Assembly: GCA_947484245.1 (NCBI GenBank)
Contig: CANKOT010000067.1
Coordinates: 1 to 12,546, forward strand
From: Comamonadaceae bacterium
GTDB lineage: Bacteria; Pseudomonadota; Gammaproteobacteria; Burkholderiales; Burkholderiaceae
DNA: 12,546 bases
Reading direction: 5' to 3'
The notes under the pieces were generated by a model, which ran no database searches, was not told the DNA's origin, and saw only the letters and a program-made list of their open reading frames with translations. Below are positions 6,323 through 12,546 of the stretch, piece after piece (the stretch's first letter is position 1; each line of letters starts with the position of its first letter). The position numbers were made by a program, and so were the translations under genes.

Positions 6323-7945
6323 ATGACTTCGATTGAGACAGAAACCAAGTACCTCACGGCTGCTTTTTACAAGTTTGTTGATTTGCCAGACTTTGCGGAT
6401 CGGCGAGCGCCCTTGTTGGCCTTTTGCGAAGCACACAACGTGAAGGGTTTGATTTTGTTAGCGCGTGAGGGCATCAACAGCACCATTGCCGGCATGCCAG
6501 AAGATGTGCATGCCGTATTGGCCTATTTGCGCCAAGCCCCTAAACTGGCCGATCTCGAACACAAAGAGTCGTGGACGACCAAAGCCCCATTTCACCGCAT
6601 GAAGGTTCGGCTCAAAAAAGAGATTGTGACGCTGGGTGTTGAAGGCATCAGTCCGACCAAACGGGTGGGCCAGTATGTCAAACCTGAAGACTGGAACAAT
6701 TTGATTTCAGCGCCAGACGTGGTACTGATCGACACGCGCAATGACTATGAAGTTGAAATTGGTACTTTCAAGGGCGCCGTCGATCCACAAATTCAAAGCT
6801 TTTCTCAATTGCCGGATTGGGTTCAAAAAGCCAAAGCACTTGAAGCCCAAAATGGTCGAAAGCCCCGAGTGGCCATGTTTTGCACGGGTGGTATTCGGTG
6901 TGAAAAATCAACATCCTTGATGTTGGAACATGGTTTTCAAGACGTCTATCATTTACAGGGCGGCATTCTCAAATACTTAGAATTGGTGCCACCAGAGAAA
7001 AGCATGTGGGAAGGCGAGTGTTTTGTGTTTGACGAGCGTGTGTCTGTGGGGCATGGCCTTAATCCTGGAACGCACGAACTGTGTCGCTGCTGTCGTGAGC
7101 CATTGCCCCTTGGCGCGAAAGAATCTCCTTTGTTTGAGTTGGGCGTGAGTTGCCCGAGGTGCCATGCACACACCAGCGAAGTTCAAAAAGACAGTGCAAG
7201 AGAAAGACAAAAACAATGGGAAATAGCCAAGGTGCGCCAAATCAATCACATTGGCACGCCGCAACGTCAAGAAAGGGTGGCCGCTTTGTTGCCTGTTGAT
7301 GCACCTGTTTTGTATTCATTTCGTCGCTGTCCTTATGCCATGCGCGCTCGATTGGTGCTCTTGTCCTGTGGCATTCGTTGTGAAATTCGCGAAATTGCCT
7401 TGTCGCAAAAACCTGACAACATGTTGGCTGTTTCGCCCAAAGGCACTGTCCCAGTCTTGGTTCTCAAAGACCAAGTGCTAGAGCAGAGTCTGGATATTGT
7501 GCATTGGGCTTTGCTACAAAAAGACCCGGCCCAGTGGTCAACAGCAGGCTCTGCGCTGCATGAAGAGGCGCTGGCCTTGGTGCAGCAATGTGACGGCGAA
7601 TTCAAACACCACTTAGACCGCTACAAGTACCCCAATCGGTACGATTTGCCCGACGGCATGGTTCACCGGCAAGGTGGGGCTGCGTTCCTTGAGCAACTCA
7701 ACGCCAGGTTAAGTCACACAGCAGGCTTGATCAGCACTGAATGGTGTTGGGTTGATGCGGCCATCGCACCCTTTGTGAGGCAGTTTGCAAGAACGGATCG
7801 CGAATGGTTTGATGCACAAGCATGGAAGCCACTGCAAAATTGGCTGACCCATTTTGAAAACTCAGAGGCTTATGCCGTGGTCATGCACAAGTACAAAGTC
7901 TGGCACCAAGATGCCAAGCCCGTGTCTTATCCGGCTACTCCTTGA
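6323..7945 (+). CDS. trhO: Fusion: tRNA uridine(34) hydroxylase TrhO + glutathione S-transferase-like domain
   Basis: The 540-residue product joins two enzymes. Residues 1 to about 305 are a complete TrhO (YceA-type, rhodanese family), which makes 5-hydroxyuridine at tRNA position 34 with O2. It shows YKFVDLPD (16-23), LLAREGINSTIAG (45-57), HRMKVRLKKEIVTLG (91-105), a rhodanese domain with LIDTRNDYE and the active loop CTGGIRCEKS (C187, C193), then a CRCC...CPRC cysteine cluster (254-280). Residues about 328-530 are a GST-like module: a thioredoxin-fold half with YSFRRCPYAMRAR (331-343, C336) and GTVPVLV (374-380), then a helical half. TrhO alone is usually about 260-350 residues. There is no stop or convincing new start between the parts. 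The ATG at 6323 is preferred (AAGG at 6307-6310, 12 nt before); an upstream TTG at 6269 lies in non-conserved sequence. Its 3' end overlaps the opposite-strand hydrolase gene by 19 nt. Confidence 0.9.
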   Translation: MTSIETETKYLTAAFYKFVDLPDFADRRAPLLAFCEAHNVKGLILLAREGINSTIAGMPEDVHAVLAYLRQAPKLADLEHKESWTTKAPFHRMKVRLKKEIVTLGVEGISPTKRVGQYVKPEDWNNLISAPDVVLIDTRNDYEVEIGTFKGAVDPQIQSFSQLPDWVQKAKALEAQNGRKPRVAMFCTGGIRCEKSTSLMLEHGFQDVYHLQGGILKYLELVPPEKSMWEGECFVFDERVSVGHGLNPGTHELCRCCREPLPLGAKESPLFELGVSCPRCHAHTSEVQKDSARERQKQWEIAKVRQINHIGTPQRQERVAALLPVDAPVLYSFRRCPYAMRARLVLLSCGIRCEIREIALSQKPDNMLAVSPKGTVPVLVLKDQVLEQSLDIVHWALLQKDPAQWSTAGSALHEEALALVQQCDGEFKHHLDRYKYPNRYDLPDGMVHRQGGAAFLEQLNARLSHTAGLISTEWCWVDAAIAPFVRQFARTDREWFDAQAWKPLQNWLTHFENSEAYAVVMHKYKVWHQDAKPVSYPATP

Positions 7946-8856
7946 ATGAATTGAACGCAGGTCTCAACCTGTGTCACGGGCAGCATGTGGCCACCGCTGA
8001 CCAGCGTGAGCTTGGCGCCTGGAATGCGTGAAGGTAAATCTTCACCATTCAGTTTGCAATCCAAAATGCGGTCTTCCTTTGCAAACAGAACATGCACCGG
8101 CGTTGTCATGGTGGCGTATGCCGCTTCAATTTGAGGCATGCTCCACTCTGCATTTTGCAAGTCACCAGATGCGCCAATGAAGGTTTGAGGTTTGAGTGAC
8201 AAGATGCCGCCACCTCGAATTGCAAAATCTGCAGGAAATTTTTCAGGCCCAAAAATAACTTTCAAGCTCATGGACATGCGGAAAAGTGTTCCAGGAATGG
8301 CCAAGGTCCACCCCAGAATGCTTCTCACAATGGGCGAGGGAACAACGAGAGGCTTGAACACTCTCGAAGGTTCATCGGGTAGATGGGTCAAAGGTGCAAT
8401 GAGAGCCAGTGCTTTCACCTTCTCCGGGTGTCTTTGTGCCGCTGCCAATGAAATGGCTCCCCCCAATGAGTGCCCTACAAAGACAGCAGACTCAATCTGC
8501 AAATGGTCGAGCAAACTCACAATGGTGTCGGCTTGGGCTTCTAGGCTGGCATCGGCGCTAGAAGTACGTGTGGAATAACCGCAAGCAGGCCGGTCTACGC
8601 AAATCACTCTGTAGTTTTGTGACAGAGGTGTTGCGACGCCATAGGTGAAATTGTGCAAATTGCCTGCCAAACCATGAATCATCACAATGACTGGCCCTTG
8701 GCCTTGATCCACATAGTGCAGGCGGGTGCCGCCCAACTGAGCAAAGGTGCCGACCGGCGGCAAAAGATCTTTTGCCTTTTTGTTTGAAAAGGCAGCGAAT
8801 CCAATCAAGCCAATCACACTCATGGCGAGCAAAAACAAAATCCAGAGAACCAGCAT
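7927..8856 (-). CDS. Membrane-anchored alpha/beta hydrolase
   Basis: This 309-residue protein is an alpha/beta-hydrolase, a fold used by esterases, lactonases and related enzymes. It begins with a hydrophobic segment (residues 2-23, LVLWILFLL to IGFAAF) followed by NKKAK, which looks like an uncleaved membrane anchor or signal. The catalytic domain shows the oxyanion motif HGLAG (61-65), the nucleophile elbow GHSLGG (128-133, S130), a likely acid D262 in AKEDRILD, and H290 in SGGHM. The ATG at 8856 has AAGG 7 nt upstream (8864-8867 on the plus strand). It lies 27 nt after the Baeyer-Villiger monooxygenase gene, so hydrolysis of that enzyme's ester or lactone product is a reasonable inference. 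The exact substrate is unknown. Its last 19 nt overlap the convergent trhO-GST gene. Confidence 0.9.
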   Translation of the reverse strand: MLVLWILFLLAMSVIGLIGFAAFSNKKAKDLLPPVGTFAQLGGTRLHYVDQGQGPVIVMIHGLAGNLHNFTYGVATPLSQNYRVICVDRPACGYSTRTSSADASLEAQADTIVSLLDHLQIESAVFVGHSLGGAISLAAAQRHPEKVKALALIAPLTHLPDEPSRVFKPLVVPSPIVRSILGWTLAIPGTLFRMSMSLKVIFGPEKFPADFAIRGGGILSLKPQTFIGASGDLQNAEWSMPQIEAAYATMTTPVHVLFAKEDRILDCKLNGEDLPSRIPGAKLTLVSGGHMLPVTQVETCVQFIQGVAG

Positions 8857-8883
8857 AGAAATACCTTGAGTTAAATGCGCAAA

Positions 8884-10368
8884 CTAACTGAACTGCATCA
8901 CGCCATCGTTCAGGCGGGCGTATTTGATCAGAAAAATATCTTTGATGTAATTTTGATTCACCTGCCAAGGTGCGCGTGAGCCTTGCTTGGGCAAGATCTT
9001 GCTAGCGCGTTGAACATAGCCAGAAGTGAAAGACAAATAATCTTGTTCTGCCACAGAAGCATCGCGAATGGGAACCACTTTTTGATAGCCATGTTGTCGC
9101 ATGTAATTCAAAAGACGACATGCATAGACGGCCGTGAGATCGGCTTTCAAGGTCCATGATGCATTGGTGTAGCCAAAGGTCATGATGGCATTGGGCAAGC
9201 CAGACAAGCACATGCCCCGGTAAGCCATGGCTTGCGAGGGCTTGAACGCCTCTCCATCAACCTCCACTTGTATATCGCCCAACATGTTCAAAGACAAGCC
9301 TGTGGCTGAGACGATGATGTCGGCCTCCAGAAATTGACCGCTGTTCAATTGAAGACCATTTTCAGTGATGGATTGAATGGTGTCGGTGACCACACTGGCA
9401 TGTCCGCGCCTGATTTGTTTGAACAAGTCGCCATCTGGAATGAGGCACAGTCTTTGATCCCAAGGTTTGTAATCAGGTGAGAAATGCTGTGCTTGTTCTT
9501 GAGAGCGCAGTTGCTTGGCTGCTATTTTCACCAAATAACGTTTGACAAATTCGGGTTGGCTGCGGGCCAGTTGATATGAAAGCATGCCCATGAGCACATT
9601 TTTGACGCGGGTCAATTGATAAGCCCATGTCATGGGCAACAACTTTTGCAGAGTGAGCGAGAAGTTGTCTTCAGCCGGTCTTGAAATGACATAGGTTGGT
9701 GAGCGCTGCAGCATGGTGACATGCGCAGCTTTTTTGGCCATTTCGGGCACCAGCGTGACAGCTGTGGCGCCACTGCCAATGACCACTACTTTTTTCTGAT
9801 CGTAGTTCAGTGTGTCGGGCCAAAATTGAGGGTGAACCCATTGACCTTTGAAGTTGGCATGTCCTGGAAAATCGGGTTGGTAGCCATTTTTGTAGCTGTA
9901 GTAACCACAGCACAAGTAAAGAAACCGGGCTTTGAGGACCACTGGCTGATCGCTGTTTTTTTGACTGGCTGTGATGGTCCAACAAGCTTCTGCCGTTGAC
10001 CATGTGGCTTGCTTTACTGAGTGGCCATGGCGAATGTGCGGTGTGATGCCGTTCTCGTCGGCAGTCTTTTGAATGTATTGACGAATAGTGCTACCGTCTG
10101 CAATGGATTTGTGATTGACCCAAGGCTTGAAGGAATAGCCCAAGGTGTACATGTCGGAGTCTGAACGTATGCCTGGATATCGGAACAAGTCCCAAGTGCC
10201 TCCAATGGCATCCCTCGATTCCAAAATGCACCAACTGCTTTGAGGGCTGTGCATTTGCAAGTGTCTGGCAGCACCAATGCCAGACAGGCCGGCGCCCACA
10301 ATCAATACATCCATCATTGCGCTGGCTGATGCAGAGCTGCTTGTTTCGAGTTGCGTTGAAGCGCTCAT
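8884..10368 (-). CDS. EthA-like Baeyer-Villiger flavin monooxygenase
   Basis: The 494-residue protein is a class B flavoprotein monooxygenase, which uses FAD, NADPH and O2 to insert oxygen next to a ketone carbonyl or to oxidise S/N atoms. It has the FAD motif GAGLSG (25-30), GGTWDLFRYPGIRSDSDMYT (56-75), the Baeyer-Villiger fingerprint FxGxxxHxxxWP as F173-G175-H179-W183-P184, and the NADPH motif GSGATA (198-203). From recall the overall pattern, including the C-terminal KQGSRAPW and NQNYIKDI, most resembles mycobacterial EthA, the activator of ethionamide. The start is taken as ATG 10368 because AGG (10378-10380) is 9 nt away; the TTG at 10374 would be only 3 nt from it. A Ser/Ala-rich stretch (2-17) precedes the first strand, so ATG 10317 (MMDVL) is an alternative, but it has no ribosome-binding site. 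The gap from the VOC stop is 2 nt. Confidence 0.93.
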   Translation of the reverse strand: MSASTQLETSSSASASAMMDVLIVGAGLSGIGAARHLQMHSPQSSWCILESRDAIGGTWDLFRYPGIRSDSDMYTLGYSFKPWVNHKSIADGSTIRQYIQKTADENGITPHIRHGHSVKQATWSTAEACWTITASQKNSDQPVVLKARFLYLCCGYYSYKNGYQPDFPGHANFKGQWVHPQFWPDTLNYDQKKVVVIGSGATAVTLVPEMAKKAAHVTMLQRSPTYVISRPAEDNFSLTLQKLLPMTWAYQLTRVKNVLMGMLSYQLARSQPEFVKRYLVKIAAKQLRSQEQAQHFSPDYKPWDQRLCLIPDGDLFKQIRRGHASVVTDTIQSITENGLQLNSGQFLEADIIVSATGLSLNMLGDIQVEVDGEAFKPSQAMAYRGMCLSGLPNAIMTFGYTNASWTLKADLTAVYACRLLNYMRQHGYQKVVPIRDASVAEQDYLSFTSGYVQRASKILPKQGSRAPWQVNQNYIKDIFLIKYARLNDGVMQFS

Positions 10369-10370
10369 GG

Positions 10371-11078
10371 TCAAATACCTAAACTTTCAAGCGTGACCAA
10401 ACCCTTGGGTGTCTGCAGCGTGGCAAGGATGTTGGGCGTGCCTTCACTGACTTGCACATGCCCCAATGAAATAGCATCATAAGCCGCTCGAATTTTGTTG
10501 GCACTGGGGTGTGAAACAGCCAATGACTTCAATGACACACCGGAGCGTGGCAAGTGATTTCGAGGATGCAATTTCATCGGGTCGGCAGCCTCAGGTTTTC
10601 CCCATTGAATGAGTGTGGGCAAGGTGCCTTCGAACAGCCTGTCACCGTCTGGCCGCACTGTAATTTGCCATTGCAATAAGCCCTTGGGGGTATTGCGGCT
10701 GGCATGGATGATGGGGCCGCGGTCAATGCCTTGGACTTTCCAGGCGTGTCGCGCATCTTGAATGTTCTCTGTGTTGGCCACAAAGTGAATGAGGCGGGGC
10801 GATTTGGCCAACTCAGCTTGAAGTTGTTTGTTGTCCAAATCAAACCAACGTGTAGGAGGAGGTTTTTTTTCAATCACAGCATCGGGGTTGATGGCAATGA
10901 TTTCAAAATAAACCACGGGAAAAGCAGGTGTGGCTATTTTAAATAGCCGATTGTGCGTGCCGTATTTTTCGTGCTCACCACCTGCAGAAGGAGTGATGCC
11001 CAGTGTGGCTTCGCACCATTCAACGCCTTGTTGCAAACTGTGCGCGGCCACCACCAAATGATCAATTTGGCTTTTCAT
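10371..11078 (-). CDS. VOC-family protein, Glyoxalase_3 type
   Basis: This 235-residue protein shows the start of the glyoxalase-like (VOC superfamily, Glyoxalase_3) domain: IDHLVVAAHSLQQGVEW (5-21), LGITPSAGGEHEKYGTHNRL (26-45) and VVYFEIIAINP (55-65). H7 and E59 are plausible metal ligands by analogy with VOC enzymes, but a complete metal site cannot be confirmed by eye. The subgroup is widespread and mostly of unknown function; VOC proteins include isomerases, lyases and dioxygenases. The ATG at 11078 shares one base with the stop of the upstream dehydrogenase (TGATG), and its own TGA lies 2 nt before the monooxygenase ATG. It is therefore likely to be translated with its neighbours and may act on an intermediate of the same pathway. 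Confidence 0.82.
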   Translation of the reverse strand: MKSQIDHLVVAAHSLQQGVEWCEATLGITPSAGGEHEKYGTHNRLFKIATPAFPVVYFEIIAINPDAVIEKKPPPTRWFDLDNKQLQAELAKSPRLIHFVANTENIQDARHAWKVQGIDRGPIIHASRNTPKGLLQWQITVRPDGDRLFEGTLPTLIQWGKPEAADPMKLHPRNHLPRSGVSLKSLAVSHPSANKIRAAYDAISLGHVQVSEGTPNILATLQTPKGLVTLESLGI

Positions 11079-12118
11079 CAAGCAGCTTCAAAATCGATTT
11101 GAACTTTCAGTGATTGCGATTTGTCGCAGGCCAATTCAAATGCCTCGACCGCTTTGTCCATCGGCAAAATGCCCGTGATGACGGGCTTGCCATTGATGAG
11201 GCCTTGATTCAAAAACTGAACGGCTGTGGCAAATTCTGCATGGAAGCGGAAGGTGCCGCGCATGTCGATTTCCTTGGCAACCAATTGGGTCATGGGCAAG
11301 CTCATGTCGCCGCCCATACCCACAGTGACCAATACACCGCGCGGCATGATGACATCGAGGCCTGCACGCAAAGCAGGTTCGCTGCCAGAGGCTTCAAACA
11401 CCGCTTCGAATTGGCCTTTGTCAACTTTGTATTTGTCGAGCAACTCGGGCTGGGTTTTGAGGTTGATGGTTTCGTCGGCGCCCATTTCTTTGGCGCATTT
11501 CAAAGGAAGATCTGCAATGTCAGCGGCCACAATGCGAGCTGCACCGGCGCGGCGCAATGCGCCAATGAGGAGCGAGCCAATGGGGCCGCAACCTGTGACA
11601 AACACCTGTTTGCCCAACACGCCACCAGCTCGTTTAATGGCATGCAAGCCTACCGACAGGGGCTCTGCCAGAGCGGCTTCTGAAAGGCTCAAGTGCTTGC
11701 CAATGGCGTGTGCTTGATAAGCCTCAATGATGAGCTGCTCTGCAAATGCACCTTGAATGTGAGGAAAAGGCATGGCGCTGCCGAAGAAGCGCATGTTCAG
11801 GCAGTGATTGTGTTGCCCGAGTTGACAGAATCGGCAGGTACCGCAGGGCCTGGATGGCGAGATGGCAATGCGTTGTCCCAATTCAAGGTGTTTGACGTTG
11901 GCACCTAAAGCGCTGACCACACCCGAAATTTCATGGCCCAATGCCATCGGTTGCTTGATTCTGACGGTACCAAAGCCACCATGTTGGTAGTAGTGCAAAT
12001 CAGAACCGCAAATGCCGCCAAAGGCCACATTCACACGAACCTGATCAGGCCCCATGGGCGGGAGCTCGGTGGTTTCAATTCTCAAATCTTTGGCTGAGTG
12101 GCAAATGAGCGCGCGCAT
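11078..12118 (-). CDS. idnD: Zinc-dependent dehydrogenase, L-idonate 5-dehydrogenase-like
   Basis: This 346-residue medium-chain zinc dehydrogenase oxidises a secondary alcohol with NAD(P). It has a catalytic zinc site (C37 in GGICGSDLHYY, H62-E63 in GHE, E152 in AEPLSVG), a structural zinc site (C92, C95, C98, C106) and the Rossmann motif GCGPIG (176-181). D200 at the end of the second strand favours NAD+. The stretch ICGSDLHYYQHGGFGTVRIK and the adjacent IdnO-like SDR match L-idonate 5-dehydrogenase, which converts L-idonate to 5-keto-gluconate. Other polyol dehydrogenases are related, so substrate identity is tentative. ATG 12118 is chosen over TTG 12139 because GAGG (12127-12130 on the plus strand) lies 8 nt before it and because MRALICHSAKDLRIE is a natural N-terminus. 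It follows the SDR stop by 24 nt. Confidence 0.85.
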   Translation of the reverse strand: MRALICHSAKDLRIETTELPPMGPDQVRVNVAFGGICGSDLHYYQHGGFGTVRIKQPMALGHEISGVVSALGANVKHLELGQRIAISPSRPCGTCRFCQLGQHNHCLNMRFFGSAMPFPHIQGAFAEQLIIEAYQAHAIGKHLSLSEAALAEPLSVGLHAIKRAGGVLGKQVFVTGCGPIGSLLIGALRRAGAARIVAADIADLPLKCAKEMGADETINLKTQPELLDKYKVDKGQFEAVFEASGSEPALRAGLDVIMPRGVLVTVGMGGDMSLPMTQLVAKEIDMRGTFRFHAEFATAVQFLNQGLINGKPVITGILPMDKAVEAFELACDKSQSLKVQIDFEAA

Positions 12119-12142
12119 GAAATTAACCTCGAGTTGCAATGC

Positions 12143-12546
12143 TTAGAGTGTAGCGGTGACGCCGCCATCAACATAAAGAATATGGCCATTGACAAATTTG
12201 GAGGCGTCACTCGATAAAAAGACGGCCGCACCACCCAAATCAGCCACTTCGCCCCAGCGTCTGCTAGGGGTACGGCCCACCAGCCAAGAAGAAAACTGAG
12301 GATCGTCGACCAATTTTTGGTTCAGTTCGGTTTTGAAATAACCTGGGCCGATGCCATTGACGTTGACGCCAAATTGGCCCCAATCAATGGCCATGCCCTT
12401 GGTGAGCATTTTGACGGCGCCTTTGCTGGCGGTGTAAGGCGCAATGCCTGGGCGGCCCAGTTCGCTTTGAACAGAGCAGATGTTGATGATTTTGCCGCGG
12501 CCACGCGGAATCATTTTTTGCGCCACAGTTTTGCCAACGTAGTAAA
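12143..12546 (-). CDS. idnO: Short-chain dehydrogenase, gluconate 5-dehydrogenase-like (partial)
   Basis: The C-terminal 134 residues of an SDR oxidoreductase are present; the N-terminal half with the NAD(P)-binding glycines lies beyond the right edge. Visible are the INICS strand with the catalytic serine region, the active-site YTASK (Tyr and Lys), VNGIGPGYFKTELN, TPSRRWGEV and the C-terminal FVNGHILYVDGG. The order and wording match gluconate 5-dehydrogenase (IdnO), which reduces 5-keto-D-gluconate to D-gluconate; in enteric bacteria idnO is paired with idnD, as here. Related SDRs act on many alcohols, so the substrate is not proven. The frame is open to the window end, reading YYVGKTVAQKM at its upstream side; an internal GTG at 12526 is not a start. 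It is the most upstream visible gene of the minus-strand operon. Confidence 0.85.
   Translation of the reverse strand, partial: YYVGKTVAQKMIPRGRGKIINICSVQSELGRPGIAPYTASKGAVKMLTKGMAIDWGQFGVNVNGIGPGYFKTELNQKLVDDPQFSSWLVGRTPSRRWGEVADLGGAAVFLSSDASKFVNGHILYVDGGVTATL

Noticed and set aside
8558..8968. Minus-strand open frame spanning the monooxygenase/hydrolase junction
   Set aside because: It overlaps two better-supported genes in another frame and shows no domain.
11114..11683. Plus-strand open frame (189 codons) opposite the IdnD-like gene
   Set aside because: It is a frame shadow. The minus strand encodes a complete zinc dehydrogenase with all metal ligands, and the shadow has no family features or ribosome-binding site.
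1..12546. CRISPR arrays, tRNA/rRNA genes, insertion sequences, prophage or toxin-antitoxin genes
   Set aside because: No regularly spaced direct repeats, no tRNA-like or rRNA-like segments, and no transposase, integrase or toxin features were seen on reading both strands.

Overview
The window is bacterial chromosome and looks like a betaproteobacterium of the order Burkholderiales, most likely Comamonadaceae (Limnohabitans, Rhodoferax or similar). This is inferred from the order yebC, purD, plsC-like, hemF, nadD, rsfS, rlmH, maf, from protein sequence features and from a moderate GC content. No 16S or other diagnostic marker is present, so the genus is not certain. No RNA genes, insertion sequences, phage genes or CRISPR repeats were seen.

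Left part (1-6247, plus strand). The last 33 codons of an unidentified gene end in a strong bidirectional intrinsic terminator. After it come eight tightly packed housekeeping genes: yebC (translation/regulatory factor), purD (purine synthesis), a PlsC-like acyltransferase (phospholipid), hemF (haem), nadD (NAD), rsfS (ribosome silencing), rlmH (23S rRNA methylation) and maf (nucleotide pyrophosphatase). Junctions are stop/start overlaps (GTGA at purD/plsC, TGATG at hemF/nadD, ATGA at nadD/rsfS) or gaps of 5-33 nt, so they are probably cotranscribed. RsfS carries an acid-free lysine/alanine tail with a four-fold KxxGKxxxK repeat.

Middle (6248-7945, plus strand). A 75 nt spacer with a small inverted repeat precedes a 540-residue protein that joins a complete tRNA uridine(34) hydroxylase (TrhO, rhodanese family) to a complete glutathione S-transferase-like module. 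The rng/cafA gene that often follows maf in this order is not here.

Right part (7927-12546, minus strand). Five genes read leftwards as one probable operon that begins off the right edge: an SDR resembling gluconate 5-dehydrogenase (IdnO), a zinc dehydrogenase resembling L-idonate 5-dehydrogenase (IdnD), a Glyoxalase_3-type VOC protein, an EthA-like Baeyer-Villiger monooxygenase, and a membrane-anchored alpha/beta hydrolase. The inferred chemistry is alcohol to ketone (dehydrogenases), ketone to ester (monooxygenase), then ester cleavage (hydrolase). The substrate is unknown, and the mix of sugar-acid-type dehydrogenases with a Baeyer-Villiger/esterase pair is the best candidate here for an undescribed pathway. 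The operon runs head-on into the TrhO-GST gene, and the two coding regions overlap by 19 nt at their 3' ends.
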